DNA from: Anoplopoma fimbria
Lineage: Eukaryota; Chordata; Actinopteri; Perciformes; Anoplopomatidae
Direction of reading: 5' to 3'
Assembly (NCBI RefSeq): GCF_027596085.1
Contig: NC_072449.1
Coordinates: 25,146,522-25,210,521 of the forward strand
DNA: 64,000 nt
The stretch's first letter is position 1. Every line of letters starts with the position of its first letter. Both the position numbers and the translations under genes were made by a program. The notes under the pieces were generated by a model. That model worked only from the letters and a program-made list of their open reading frames with translations. It did not search any database and was not told the origin of the DNA. Shown here piece by piece: positions 13,508 through 24,187 of this stretch.

Positions 13508-13583
13508 ACATCATACATTACATTACAGTCATTTAGCAGACGCTTTTATCCAAAGCGACTTACAATATCAATATTGTAAGTCG
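13508..13583 (-). repeat. Reversed copy of the teleost repeat tail, ending in a palindrome
   Basis: cattacattacagtcattta gcagacgcttttatccaaag cgacttac is the reverse complement of the tail at 1.8 kb, here in its canonical undeleted form. It runs into cgacttacaatat ca atattgtaagtcg, a perfect 13-bp inverted repeat with a two-base centre (13,556-13,583). Confidence 0.75.
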
Positions 13584-13635
13584 TATTCAATCATAGAAGG
13601 AATCCTGCAAAAGGCTGATAGTTTGTCAAAATGAG

Positions 13636-13642
<7 letters not shown>

Positions 13643-13725
<83 letters not shown>
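13643..13725 (+). repeat. (AC)n microsatellite
   Basis: About 41 uninterrupted AC units, 15 bases beyond the 3' end of the GT92 coding sequence and therefore probably in its 3'UTR. Confidence 0.97.
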
Positions 13726-13726
<1 letters not shown>

Positions 13727-13739
13727 CCACCCACAGAGG

Positions 13740-16700
13740 CTACTGTAGGTTGTCCTCTCGTAGAAGTCCACTCTCTCTTAATACAGTATCGACATTTGGT
13801 ATGAGTTGGGCGCTGTAGCTCAGCAGTCGGCCATCATAAATCAGCTGGTTTGGTCTCAGCTGAGTTTGTACAGCAGGTCTGCAGAGACAGAAAGCAGAGA
13901 CATGATTTTTTGTAAGCCTTACTGAGTGCAGCTCTCTGGATGTCTTCGGTGTGCAACTATGTGATGTCTCTGAGATTTTTGTAGAATACTGGTAAAGTAA
14001 AGTTTGAAAAAGAATGAAAAGCAAACTGTGCCTATAGACTGGTGGGGCTGTTTGATAAATACATTTACTCTTTAAACAAGCAGCTACATGAACCAGTGAA
14101 ATCGCACACATGGTTTGCTTAGAAAGTATCCAACCATAAGTCTACCTTGTGTGGTATATCCTTGCTATCTTCCTGTCAACAAAGGAGTAGTCATTCAGTG
14201 AGCTCAGCAGTCCGTGGACAGTTGAGGAAAACACAGCTCGGGGGTTGACAATGATCTTAAAGTTCGTGTATGATTTTGGTGTGTTGGTGGGTTCTTGGTA
14301 CAGGTGAGCCAGGATGTTCACCCCAGGCACATTCTGCCAGCTTGGGCAGCAGCTCTCCGGGTGCAGAAATTGGGAGTTGGGTGGAGGTGTGAAGGTGTTG
14401 GGGAATACGTTATTCTGAAATTGGTAACACTTGTCAGCACCATATTTCTTTTCCAGCAGATGCAGCAGCTCCAACCAACTGGTAATAGAATGATAAAGAA
14501 AAAAACAACACTTTTCACACACATTTACATTAAAAAGCAGTATATCAACCATTAATGAATGCCTTTTAGCGCACAGCTCTTTTTTATAATTTAATTCCCA
14601 CAAAAAGGTGGCCCAAAGTAATGCTTTATTAAATTTTCTATAAAATACTATAACAAATCTGAAACAATGTGCTACCTTTTGACTGACTGGGCCAGTATGA
14701 GCTCATCCATGTCATGTATGGCCACGTATCTGGATTGGTACATGTGTTTGTAAACACAATCATTAATAGCAGTAATCTGCCCAAAGTAGTGGAGGTCACC
14801 TGGACCCTGTGAGGGCAGCCATCTTCGAGATACATTCAGAAAACCAGACAGAGAAAAAGGAATCACCTCTACTAGACCTAAGAAGGAGACATCAGAAAAC
14901 ACATGTTAGCAGTTAAGGGGTTTAAGCCAAGCACTTTTGTTTCATCCTGGGATATCACAGAGGGTGAGCCCGCATTGCCGATTATTCAATGATTCGATCT
15001 AAGGAGACTGACTCGACTGCCGATCTTACAGTTGGAGTATCGCAGTGGCAAGAAAATCTGGTTACGAAACAAAGCTGCTCTGTGTTGTTGTGTTGTCTTT
15101 CAGTGTAACTGGTTGGTAGGAGCTGAATGCCATCAAGGAATTGGAGGCAGTTGACCAAGCACATGGAAAAGATCATGGTTTGTGTTAAAATAAATCTGGA
15201 ATGCAAACTTGTCCAATGTGCGCTGGTCACTGTTTCCAGTATATAAGACCAACTCCTCCCTGTGAATTGAGGGCTTCTTTTCCCTGTGCTAGGTTGGACT
15301 TTGATTTGCTGTTTACTTTATTTATTATTACCTCAGTTAACCTGGCAGTATGTTTATTGGTCAGTATAATTTGTTAAAATTCATATTTTGTTACATTTGT
15401 CAAACTAATTGAACCTTTTTTAAATAAACCACTTGCACAGGCAAGGCCAGTTTGTTATTTTCTGACAAGCCAAGTGAGTTGCCGTCTGTCACATTGAAGC
15501 TTGATATCAGTACCTGTTTGCCTTTTATTACAAAAGGACATGTGTCTCTGGTTGTTACTGACAGGAAGGATCCATTTGACAACCTCATTATGTGATAGGA
15601 CAGCAGTGGCTTATATCAACAGGTGGGTCCGCTGCCCTGTTGAAGACCGTGCAGAACTCATGGTTGTGGGTCTCAGAGCACCTGGTGTCTATAAAGGCTT
15701 TTAAGGATACCGGGACTGGAGAACAGGGGTGCTGATCCCATGTTGAGGGGCAGACCCCTACCAGACGTGTGAAGGCTTCCCACGAGGTGGTGGTTGGGAG
15801 GATGGTTTAGCAACCGTTATTGTTGCTGGCAGCAAGAGACGCAACACAAGATAGGACAGGATTTTGTCCTAATATGTTAGTTTTTGTCCTACTGTGCTTG
15901 GACCATTGGCTGCTTTGCAAGATATTTGGAGAGGCAGAACAACATGAAAATCTAGTTGATCATGTCAATGGTTTCAGGCAGCTGTTTTTTACAATTCTGA
16001 TAAACCCACTGTGTAGACATACATCCAATTTAGGGGCAGTAGATTTCTGGTTGCATGGTCTTCAAAGTTATGTTGATATTGGGATGTCTCAAGGCTGGAA
16101 AACAATTTACCTCTATTGTAAAAAAAAAAAAAAAAAAAAGGGAATAGTTCTAGCTATTAAGAAAACACAATGCTATCTTGGATCTGGAGAGCAGGACATT
16201 GAACGTTAGAACAGCTTTTAACCTCCTCCTGGGAAGCTAAAGGAAGAATGCCAAAGCAGGGAAAAGGGCGTTGTGTTGCTCTGCTCACACTGCTCACACA
16301 ATGCCGCTGAAAGGGAAGGTGTGTAAAACAGATGGATGGATAAAATACCCCTGTTGCTTATTGTGCTGAGGAGAAAGACAACACAATCACACACATATAA
16401 AAACAATATTTGTAAAATACTCCACCTTTGTCTATGTAGTAGTCCAGTATGCGCTGTGTTTCAGGGCTACAGCTGGTCTTATAGACAACAACTCTGTTCA
16501 CCCCCAGTAACTTCAGCATTTCAAAAGTCTGGACCATCTACAATGCAACACAGGTTTTTGGGTGACACACTGCAGGCACTTAAGAACAAGACAGTCAAAA
16601 ACAGTCTTGGTTTTCTTAATCATTAAAGGCAAATAGAAGCATTGATGAAATATTAATGTGCAAGGCATGAAAGATTTTGCCAGTTTCATTAGGCCTTATT

Positions 16701-19700
16701 TTGTTCTTTTTCATTTCTCATGTCAGCTTTTCTTGGTCAGGATACTTTAAATAAGTCCTTTATTTCCAGTTTGGTTCTTAATAAAGTAATAAAGTTTGAA
16801 AATAACTGTTAATCAATGTAATGTAACATTACCTGCAGCACGTTGGTGTAATCATACATGGTGGAGATGCAGACGGTGAAGTTGTAAGCAAAGGAGTCAC
16901 TCTGCGCCTTCTGGTTCTTCACCTCCAAAAAGTATTTGTGTGTATCTAAGTGTCCACAGAGAAGAACCACAGTTTGAAAAACGCCTGAAAAAAGTAATCA
17001 CTGGTGAGGATATTCAAAAGCCTTTTGATGTCTGTAGAAATATACACTTGATGTATACAATCATTTGTTGTTTTTTGTGTCAAAACTGTGACTTGCTGAT
17101 GGCACTCAGAAAAGTCAGAGGATCACCAAAGTCAACAGGATTTCCTTTGTGCGCACCATGGATATCTGGCCAGAGGTATTTCAGTCTCGACCAAAGTGGT
17201 AGACCAGCAGACATTACCGTCCCTGTAGGAGCTATTTATTTGATGTTTGTATTTAGTTATTTTATGCATAAGCAATATTGTTTGATTTATTAAGATAGCT
17301 TTTCTATTGATGGTAATTCGTTTAGTTTAATAATATTTTTGTTGTTGTTTAGTATACTTAGTTTTGGGTTTGGTCATTTATTTTGAATTGGGTAACACTG
17401 TGGGCACCTGCGGTTACATATAGGAGTAGGCAGGTATAGGGCCAGCATGCACCGGAGTGGGCCTATAGTTTTTTACCAGAGCCAGAGAGTCAGTGACAGG
17501 ATTACCTTTGTTCTTTTGTTTGTTTGCCTTATTTGTTTTGACCAAATAAATCATCAGCAACACGGAATTCTGTTTGGACATTAATCTCTTTGCCTGCGTA
17601 AAACACAAACCCATGGTGCGTCAGTGGCCCTTTGATTTAAGTTTGTTTTAGGATTTTTCGTAGAATTGGCCACTACAGTCCCTATTGAACTGCTTTTACA
17701 AGTTTCTAAACCTGGTGTACAGAACCCTTCAGTACCTTCAGAGTTGTCTGCAGCAGAGGTCACAGTGATATGAGATGGAGTCCTACAGTTTGACGGGAGA
17801 GGACATATGATGTCTGCTGTCCCATACGCAAAGCCAAAGTGATCGCTGTGGATTAAACTAACACCTTCAGAGATGAACAGTTGGTCCTGACAAAGGAGGA
17901 GGCAGCGATAGGCAACTTTCTCTTTCCTCAGCACCACGGCAATAAGACGAACCTGGCACAGGATGGCAAGAAGAAGGATGTACAATGTTATGGGGAGGAT
18001 GTAAACTTAAAACCTACATTTTTATCCTGGCATTTTGAAATTTCCTTTAACCTATTTCACAGCATTTTAATTGTATTACATTTTCAACTTTTAATCTTAT
18101 ATATCTATGTAATTTTCCTTTTTTGTGAACAAAAGTCTTACAATGTTTAAGTGTTTATATTTCTGCTATCTTATTAGTTTAATGTCCATGTTGCAACCAC
18201 TGAGCACCACAGGGAGGAAAACTCTCTTCACTGACCTTCCTTTGCCCTGTGCGGTGCTCCAGATAGGCTGACACCAGCAGCGTCTTAGTCCCTTTGACTG
18301 CCACGAAAGGAACTGCATGAGTGGAAAATACATCACAAACGAAATAAGAATTAACTCGCGAGTGCACACTGTGGTCACTCTGCCTCCCTCCCAGCCGCTT
18401 GGAGACTACTTCACTGAGAGGATGGCTGACGGCAGCTCCAGAGACGGAGCTTCAGTTAGCTGTGGACCGCTCTCTTCCAGGCAAAGCAGTCTCCTAGTAG
18501 AAAGTTGTGTGACCACGGGGTGCCCTCACTAGCTGATTCTTGTCTCATTTGTGGTCTGATTAATGGCAAATTTGTCAAATTGCAGTGCCTTTTATAGCAA
18601 TTTGAAGCAACTGTAGCTGTAGGGGCCATTAATGAAATTGTTTCATCTCACAAAGGCCTTTTTTTTCAACCTTCAAATTTGTTTCCCTCCATGCCCCTTC
18701 CTGTGCTCCATACTACATTGTATTGCAAGAACAGATATTGAAGGGAAAAAAGACAGTAGTGAGTGTACTGTAGTCAGTGAATTTTTATTATTTTGGAATT
18801 TGGCAAGATTCCAATGATGGAGGGCAGTGCTGTTCGGCTGGTAGTTAGGTTCTTCATTATGATGTTGTGATATACAACTGAAGTGATAAAAATCTTCTCA
18901 AATTGCATTTGCTGTAGAAAATTAGAACTATATAAATAGATTATTTGGTAGACAGGGTTAAATTATATTATTCCTTACAGGGCTTATGAGAGGTAATATT
19001 GTTTTAAATAAAGACTGGGCATCCATTTTAATGTGTCTAAAGAAATCCCCCAACATTCTACAAGGCGATTTGGATTTCATGTATACAACCCTATATCATA
19101 CATCCTGCATTCAGATACGTTTTGGAATAGACTGCATAACACCAATGATTTTTTCACCGTTTTGAGATGTTCAAATGGGTTTAAATGTGAAAAAAGTGGT
19201 GTAAATGCAATTTTCATTTCAAGCATCAAAAATGTAAACAAAGTTAATGAATAACATTGAAACAAAAATGATTGTGAAAGAGAGGTTTAGGAGCAGGAAA
19301 TATAAAGTTAGATAATACACAGCAGCTGAGGAGAACAGGAAGAGGAAAGTTTTCTTTGGGACAGATGACAGACAAAGATATTTCACATTTCCTAAAACAT
19401 TACCTCTTTCTCCTGGACCATGTTTTGTAGATGTTGGATGCACTAGGATCTGAGGCTCACTGGTTGCTCGATAATACTGGGTCCAGTACTGGAAGGTCTC
19501 GTTGGACCTGTGGATCCACAGCAAATTACTGTATATTGGAAGGGTCATATAAACTAATAACATTTTTCTTTTAATATTTTTCTAACTCAAGTTCAAAGAA
19601 CTGGGAGAGGATCAAAGCTGATTCTGAAGCCATATTGTTCTGCTCCTATAGTTTTCTTCACTTTTTTCCTCCATCTTTAGAAACAGAAAAGGTTTCTCCT

Positions 19701-20218
19701 CCTAAGACAGAAAAGACTGAGCAAATGCCTAAAAACAACATATATTTACACTCTAGTGAGAAAGACCCCAAGTGGCCTCTGTAATTATGAGTGGTGTCAA
19801 GTGAGGGCAAAGAAGATGTGTGTCACATAGTGTGGTGTTCATTTGATTGAATCCCACCCAAATGTAACGCAAATCTGGAGAAATTACAAAGAATAAATGT
19901 TGGAAAGACACAACAGAAATTTAGTTTTACACATTAATTCACATGCTCTCTTTAACAGCTTAGGGGGGTGTAAACATAGTCATACCTTAAAACACTAGCT
20001 GGTAGCTGATGGCCCGCTTATTTCAGGCTAAAAATAATGGTGTTTCAAATGTCAAGACATTTGAGTCACATTGAAGCCGATCAGGCTGAAGATTTTACTC
20101 ACGTGTAGATCCACAGCAGCAGACTGAGCGAGAGGATGGCGAGGACAGGACTGATGTACATCAACCATCTGAACTTCTTAGGTTGAGGCGAGAGCAGATT
20201 GTGGCCCATCACTAACAT
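13740..20218 (-). CDS. GT92-family glycosyltransferase (galt-1-like), complete, 9 exons, 477 aa
   Basis: Predicted Golgi type II membrane glycosyltransferase of family GT92 (DUF23), whose characterised nematode member GALT-1 is a beta-1,4-galactosyltransferase acting on core fucose. The substrate here is unknown. Coding exons on the minus strand: 20218-20103, 19528-19404, 18312-18236, 17952-17736, 16945-16833, 16537-16426, 14877-14676, 14478-14146 and 13878-13740. Every junction has GT-AG ends and keeps frame (1434 nt including the stop). Residues 1-20 form a short basic cytosolic tail, and about 21-38 (YISPVLAILSLSLLLWIY) a signal anchor. The catalytic core runs from about 185 to 470 and includes NFTVCISTMYDYTNVLQ, VVVYKTSCSPETQRILDYY, GPGDLHYFGQ and the metal-binding DXD-type motif D309-M-D-E312. 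N-glycosylation sequons include NET, NFT and NVS. No frameshift or stop interrupts it, so it looks functional. ATG 20218 precedes the anchor; an in-frame ATG three codons later could also serve. A sequence just upstream matching an acceptor suggests a separate 5' noncoding exon. Confidence 0.9.
16120..16139 (+). repeat. Poly(A) run in GT92 intron 6
   Basis: About 20 A residues inside the intron between GT92 exons 6 and 7. It may be the tail of an unrecognised retro-insertion to its left. The open frame at 15,820-16,209 that reads through it matches nothing I know. Confidence 0.85.
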
Positions 20219-20444
20219 ATTACCTCAGTTCTGCTGGTTTTAGCTTAGTTACGTCTCCCTGATCCAGGTGTAGAAACCTGAACAAGCAGAAGCAGGTGAG
20301 TGATTATTATCTTTTTTTATCACTGATTATACTTTTGCATTTTATATTTCATGTGTACATAATAGTTCAATGTTTATTCTTAATCTTTTTTCTTCTTTGA
20401 TCTCCTTGTTTTTTGTTTATTTGTCTGTTTCTGTGTACATTAGT

Positions 20445-20525
20445 GAGTGGAAGAAACCTGAGGCAAATTCCTTGTATGCATACGCATACATGTCCAGTAA
20501 AGCTGATTCTGACTCTAAATACTTC
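20445..20525 (+). mobile_element. LINE-type 3' end fragment
   Basis: aggcaaattccttgtatgca ... ccagtaaagctgattctgac resembles the frequent teleost LINE end (attccttgtatgt ... aataaagctgattctgattc). Short and degenerate. Confidence 0.45.
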
Positions 20526-21770
20526 AGGTCCACCTGGTAAGACATCCTCGGTGGTGGAACCATTATATATAGCTGTCAGGTGTCAAGACTCACTGAATAG
20601 AGATAGAAGTAGGCAACAAATAAACAAAGCCATGTAAAAACAGTAAGAACAGAAGGTTCTTATGGCCTGTAGGGACAGCAGTATTCATTTCATCACAAAA
20701 TAGAAAAGCAATAGAGATGGACCGATTGCAATTTTCTTGCCTGATTCCGATTTCTGATATTTTGAAAGTCCGACCTGCAGATTCCAATTTTTGCGGGTTC
20801 CAATTTTCTTTCAATAATATATATAATTGCATTTCACTGGAGAAATAACGTGTCCTTGTGCAATTTTAGGTGAGAAATAAATTGACTGATTGATTCAACA
20901 AGTCATGTGATCCAGGTTTTTCAGTGAATGAAATACTAATGTTATATTGTTTAAGTTAATACGTTAGCACTGGAACCAACCGGTAACTGGGAACATCAAG
21001 ACCACATGCTTACCCTAGCATGCTAGCAACAGCCTAGTTTGTTAGCCAAATCAATCTTGGTAGCTTTAAACAAGTTGGGCATGTTTCAGCAACCAGGCTT
21101 CATCCGGGCCGCCTCAACTACATCGCCAAAAATATGAGAAATATGAGAATGATCGGCCGGTCACAGGTCATGGTTAAATCAAACTAGCAACGCCAAAACC
21201 AAACAAGAATGGATTTGTCAATACCTACTAAATTAAACCACATGACTGTTCCAAGATTGACATATATAAATGTATTGTGATTGGCCACTTCTATAGAGTT
21301 GTGAAAGAACTCAGTATCATGGGGTTCGGTGGAATTTCACAGACTGCAATCCATTGCCTTCATGTACAAGGTTAGAGTTTTCCTTTTGAATAAAGGAAAT
21401 CCTTTTTTTGTGGCTGACACAAATTAAACGCATCAATGTGACTATGTAGCGATCAGAGCTGGAGACATAGTGTTAACTATTGAAGAAGACCACTTATTGT
21501 GGGCGGGACGGGAGGCGGTTAGGCCCAAGAAACACAACAGGACTGTCAACCAGAAGACTGTTGTTTGACAAAAAGTGTCCAAAAGTGTTCTTTAGAAGTG
21601 ATGCCTTAGTGACAGTTTTGATACTTTAAGCCAAACCATCATGTTTTTCTTACACCTAAATATGGGGTTTTGTTTGCCTAATACTACATTTATTTTGTAC
21701 GGTAATGTCGTCCAGAAAAGAAGTGCACCAAGCACTTCGTTTCGATGCGTTACTTGTTCTGTGTCAAGCA

Positions 21771-21856
21771 AAGTGTACAGAGTACAGATGCAACCATCAA
21801 AGGGCTATCAATAGGGTTAATGTCTGTATCTGTTTCAATCTGTTTGTTGCAGAAGA
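21771..21856 (+). repeat. 86-bp local repeat, copy 1
   Basis: aagtgtacagagtacagatg caaccatcaaagggctatca and onward matches 22,534-22,619 with about five mismatches in 86 bases. It lies 5' of the intact GT92 gene. Confidence 0.85.
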
Positions 21857-22133
21857 ACTAAAAAATATATATATAATTAAAACAAAAAACAACAACACAA
21901 AACACATCTTTTGGGGCTACAACAGTACTCTGAGAATTTCATGGTTAAGACTCTGAGGACAGTCCGTGGTTGACTCTGTGTTGGTAACCAATTATGTTAT
22001 CTATTTTACAACAAAAATATTCTCAACATTGTACTGTACTTCAAAATGACTCCAAGCACCTATTTTAAATGTTACTGAATTCTAAAGCGTTTAATTAATA
22101 CTGTAAGAATAATGACATAACTTACCTTTCTCA

Positions 22134-22190
22134 TGCAGGCGTTCAAGTTCAAATCTGATGTCTGTAATCTTCCATTTCGTCTGGTAAAAG
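22134..22190 (-). promoter_or_regulatory. Candidate 5' noncoding exon of the GT92 gene
   Basis: The minus-strand segment beginning after ttttaccag and ending catgagaaag|gtaagt has good splice signals at both ends. Its ATG opens only a very short frame. The GT92 coding exon is preceded by an acceptor (cttgttcag at about 20,277), so an upstream exon is expected. This one lies inside the relic zone and may instead belong to the lost copy. Confidence 0.3.
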
Positions 22191-22289
22191 ATGAGTTATT
22201 TCCCCAAAAGTTTAGTTGAGACATCAAACACCCAGGGTACTCTTTAACTGGTGGCCTTTTAGTACCCCTCTGAGCCTAAACAAGGATAT

Positions 22290-22425
22290 CCTGTAGACCT
22301 GGAAAGTCCTGTTAGACCTGGAAGGTCCTGTTAGACCTGGAAGGTCCTGTAGACCTGTCAATCCACAGCAAATTACTGTACTTGAGTCATATTGGTTTTA
22401 ACATAGCTACGTCTCTGTTGCGTGT
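22290..22425 (-). pseudogene. Relic of the GT92 gene (exon 2 and 5'UTR pieces) with a 19-bp expansion
   Basis: Read on the plus strand, 22,343-22,400 matches 19,494-19,560, the start of exon 2 of the intact GT92 gene with its acceptor side; both contain tccacagcaaattactgta. The next 30 bases (ttggttttaacatagctacg...) match the sequence just 5' of the intact gene's ATG (ctggttttagcttagttacg, from about 20,234). Coding exon 1 and most of intron 1 are absent, so this is a deleted copy. The exon-2 start has expanded into about 3.5 tandem copies of acctggaaggtcctgttag (22,297-22,352); the intact gene has one. It cannot encode a protein. Confidence 0.6.
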
Positions 22426-22533
22426 TCTGTGTTTACGTATTTCCTGATTTACAAATTTAGTACTGCCGCCTGCATCAACAAACTCATCGTTAATTTGCAA
22501 GCTATCCCAAGTAACAAGGGTGCTGTGATAACA

Positions 22534-22619
22534 AAGTGTACAGAGTACAGGTGCAACCCTCAAAGGGCTATCAATAGGGTTTATGTCTGTATCTGTTTCA
22601 ATCCGTTTGTTGCAGAAGG
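22534..22619 (+). repeat. 86-bp local repeat, copy 2
   Basis: Partner of 21,771-21,856. It lies just beyond the GT92 relic, in the same relative position (5' side of the gene), so it marks a second copy of the duplicated unit. Confidence 0.85.
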
Positions 22620-23012
22620 AAAAGAAAATCTAATCCTCCTCTGTACATCAACATCCTACATTTAGGAATCCTTTCTCCAGTTATAACATTTGAATAACTA
22701 GCTTTATTACTGACACCATGTCTTTGGGGCCTCATTAGTCCAACAGTGCAGGAAATACAAACAGTTTGACATTCCCACAAACTATAAGGAAAAGCCAATA
22801 TTTACCAGACATATACAGAAATTTATATAAAAAAATAAATTTATTGAATTGGGTAGTCGTACACCAGCAACTTCTTAAAAAGCCTTAAAAATGAACATGA
22901 ATTACAATTTAAGTGTAACCCTCTTTAATGCAGCAACAAAATTGACAGAGATGCTATCGGTAGCGCTGTCGCGCTGTCGCAGTGCAGAGCGGTGGGGCAT
23001 TCATGACTAACA

Positions 23013-24150
23013 TTTGACCTTACCTTAGTGATTCTCTTATTAAAAAATAAGTTCCATACATATTTATTTACCACTCTTACTTATAAGAGATACAAAGAAC
23101 AATTTGACAATTCATAATTTAATGGCAATGCAATTTGTTTTTCTTTAACTTTGATGGCTTCCATCTCAGTCTTGTAAATATTTAATACCAAAGAAATATA
23201 GAAAGCATTCAGATCACTTCAGTTGGTGTTTAAATTAGGACAGAACTCAATAGAAAGTCATTTTCATGACCTCACTGTAACACTTCAGTCTAACAGCTAG
23301 AAAAGGTCCTAAAAAGAGAAATATTACAGTCATAAATGCAGTGAGGCTGGTTCCTTCCATCATAAAAGGCAACCAGCCGTTGGCCCTTCAACCTCAGCAA
23401 TCTCTTGTCAAGTTAATTTGATCAGCACACTTCCATACTACTGACAGTCCGTGGTTGAGCTCTGCTCATATACAGGCTGCATTTTTAACACTGACCCATT
23501 TAAGCTCAAAACAATGGCTGAATTGAGCGAGACCCTGAAAGAATCATCAACCTTCTGCATTTTTGTTGTGACAAAAGATGAAAGATGAACGCAAAGAGAC
23601 AAAAAACAAAGATTCATGATGTAAAACTGAAAAACAACAGCATTGAATTCAAGCATGCAGTACAAGTAGTCATTTATCAAAGTATCAAAAATAAACCAAC
23701 ATTTTACATACAGTCCAATCTCTCTATGCTTTCTTATGCTCACACCCAGTATTCATTTACTTTCTCAATTCATTCTGCAAGGTTGCACATTTCAATCCTG
23801 ACAAAGAACACACACTCAGTATTCCGCCAGTTACCCAACTGATAAGGACAATGCAATCATGTAAAGGTAATGCTAATATCCAGGAATAAAAATTGTCTTA
23901 CAGTGTGTGTGCCCATTGTTCTTTTGTTTACTTGGCAATGTACACCTTGCTTGGAAATCAACAACACGCCATCTAGTGGTACAACATACAAATTGGCCTT
24001 CCTCAACAAAAACATTCTCCAACCACTTTACTAGAACCTTCTCTACATTTCTTAACAACCTCTTTATCAATATATCATGGTTTTATATATTAAATATAAC
24101 ACTACATCATCACCATGATGAGTAAATTACAAGTAATACTAAAGTTACAT
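23013..24150. repeat. Segmental duplication, copy B (the 3' flank/UTR of fhdc)
   Basis: Lies directly downstream of the fhdc stop codon (24,188) on the coding strand and ends about 50 bases past an AATAAA on that strand (23,068-23,063). Copy B therefore covers most of the probable fhdc 3'UTR. It is the SINE-free partner of copy A and preserves the empty insertion site at 23,591-23,600 (gcaaagagac). Confidence 0.85.
23063..23068 (-). terminator. Possible fhdc polyadenylation signal
   Basis: AATAAA on the minus strand, 1.12 kb past the fhdc stop codon, near the outer end of duplication copy B. Another AATAAA lies further on, at 22,845-22,840. Copy A keeps the same hexamer near 10,842. Confidence 0.4.
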
Positions 24151-24187
24151 GTGCTTCCCTGACTTTAAATTTGATACATCTTAATGC

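Larger units (their letters stand above)
20219..23012. other. GT92 5' flank with decayed duplicate pieces
   Basis: Holds the 86-bp repeat pair, the GT92 relic and a LINE tail. At 21,958-21,973 there is a 16-base exact match (gacagtccgtggttga) to both large duplication copies. The section 20,700-21,150 looks like old repeat sequence of uncertain class. No intact coding region. Confidence 0.6.

Noticed and set aside
13568..13771. CVCVCV-type frames over AC repeats (also at 36.5 and 46.9 kb)
   Set aside because: Pure translation of dinucleotide microsatellites.
15501..16209. Two plus-strand frames inside GT92 intron 6
   Set aside because: Antisense to the host gene, no domain recognised, and the second simply reads through a poly(A) run. 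Possibly an old retro-insertion, but no ends could be defined.
17140..17735. Repeat-like sequence in GT92 intron 4
   Set aside because: Has an aaataaa and an LTR-like feel, but I found no paired ends or family match, so it is not listed as a mobile element.
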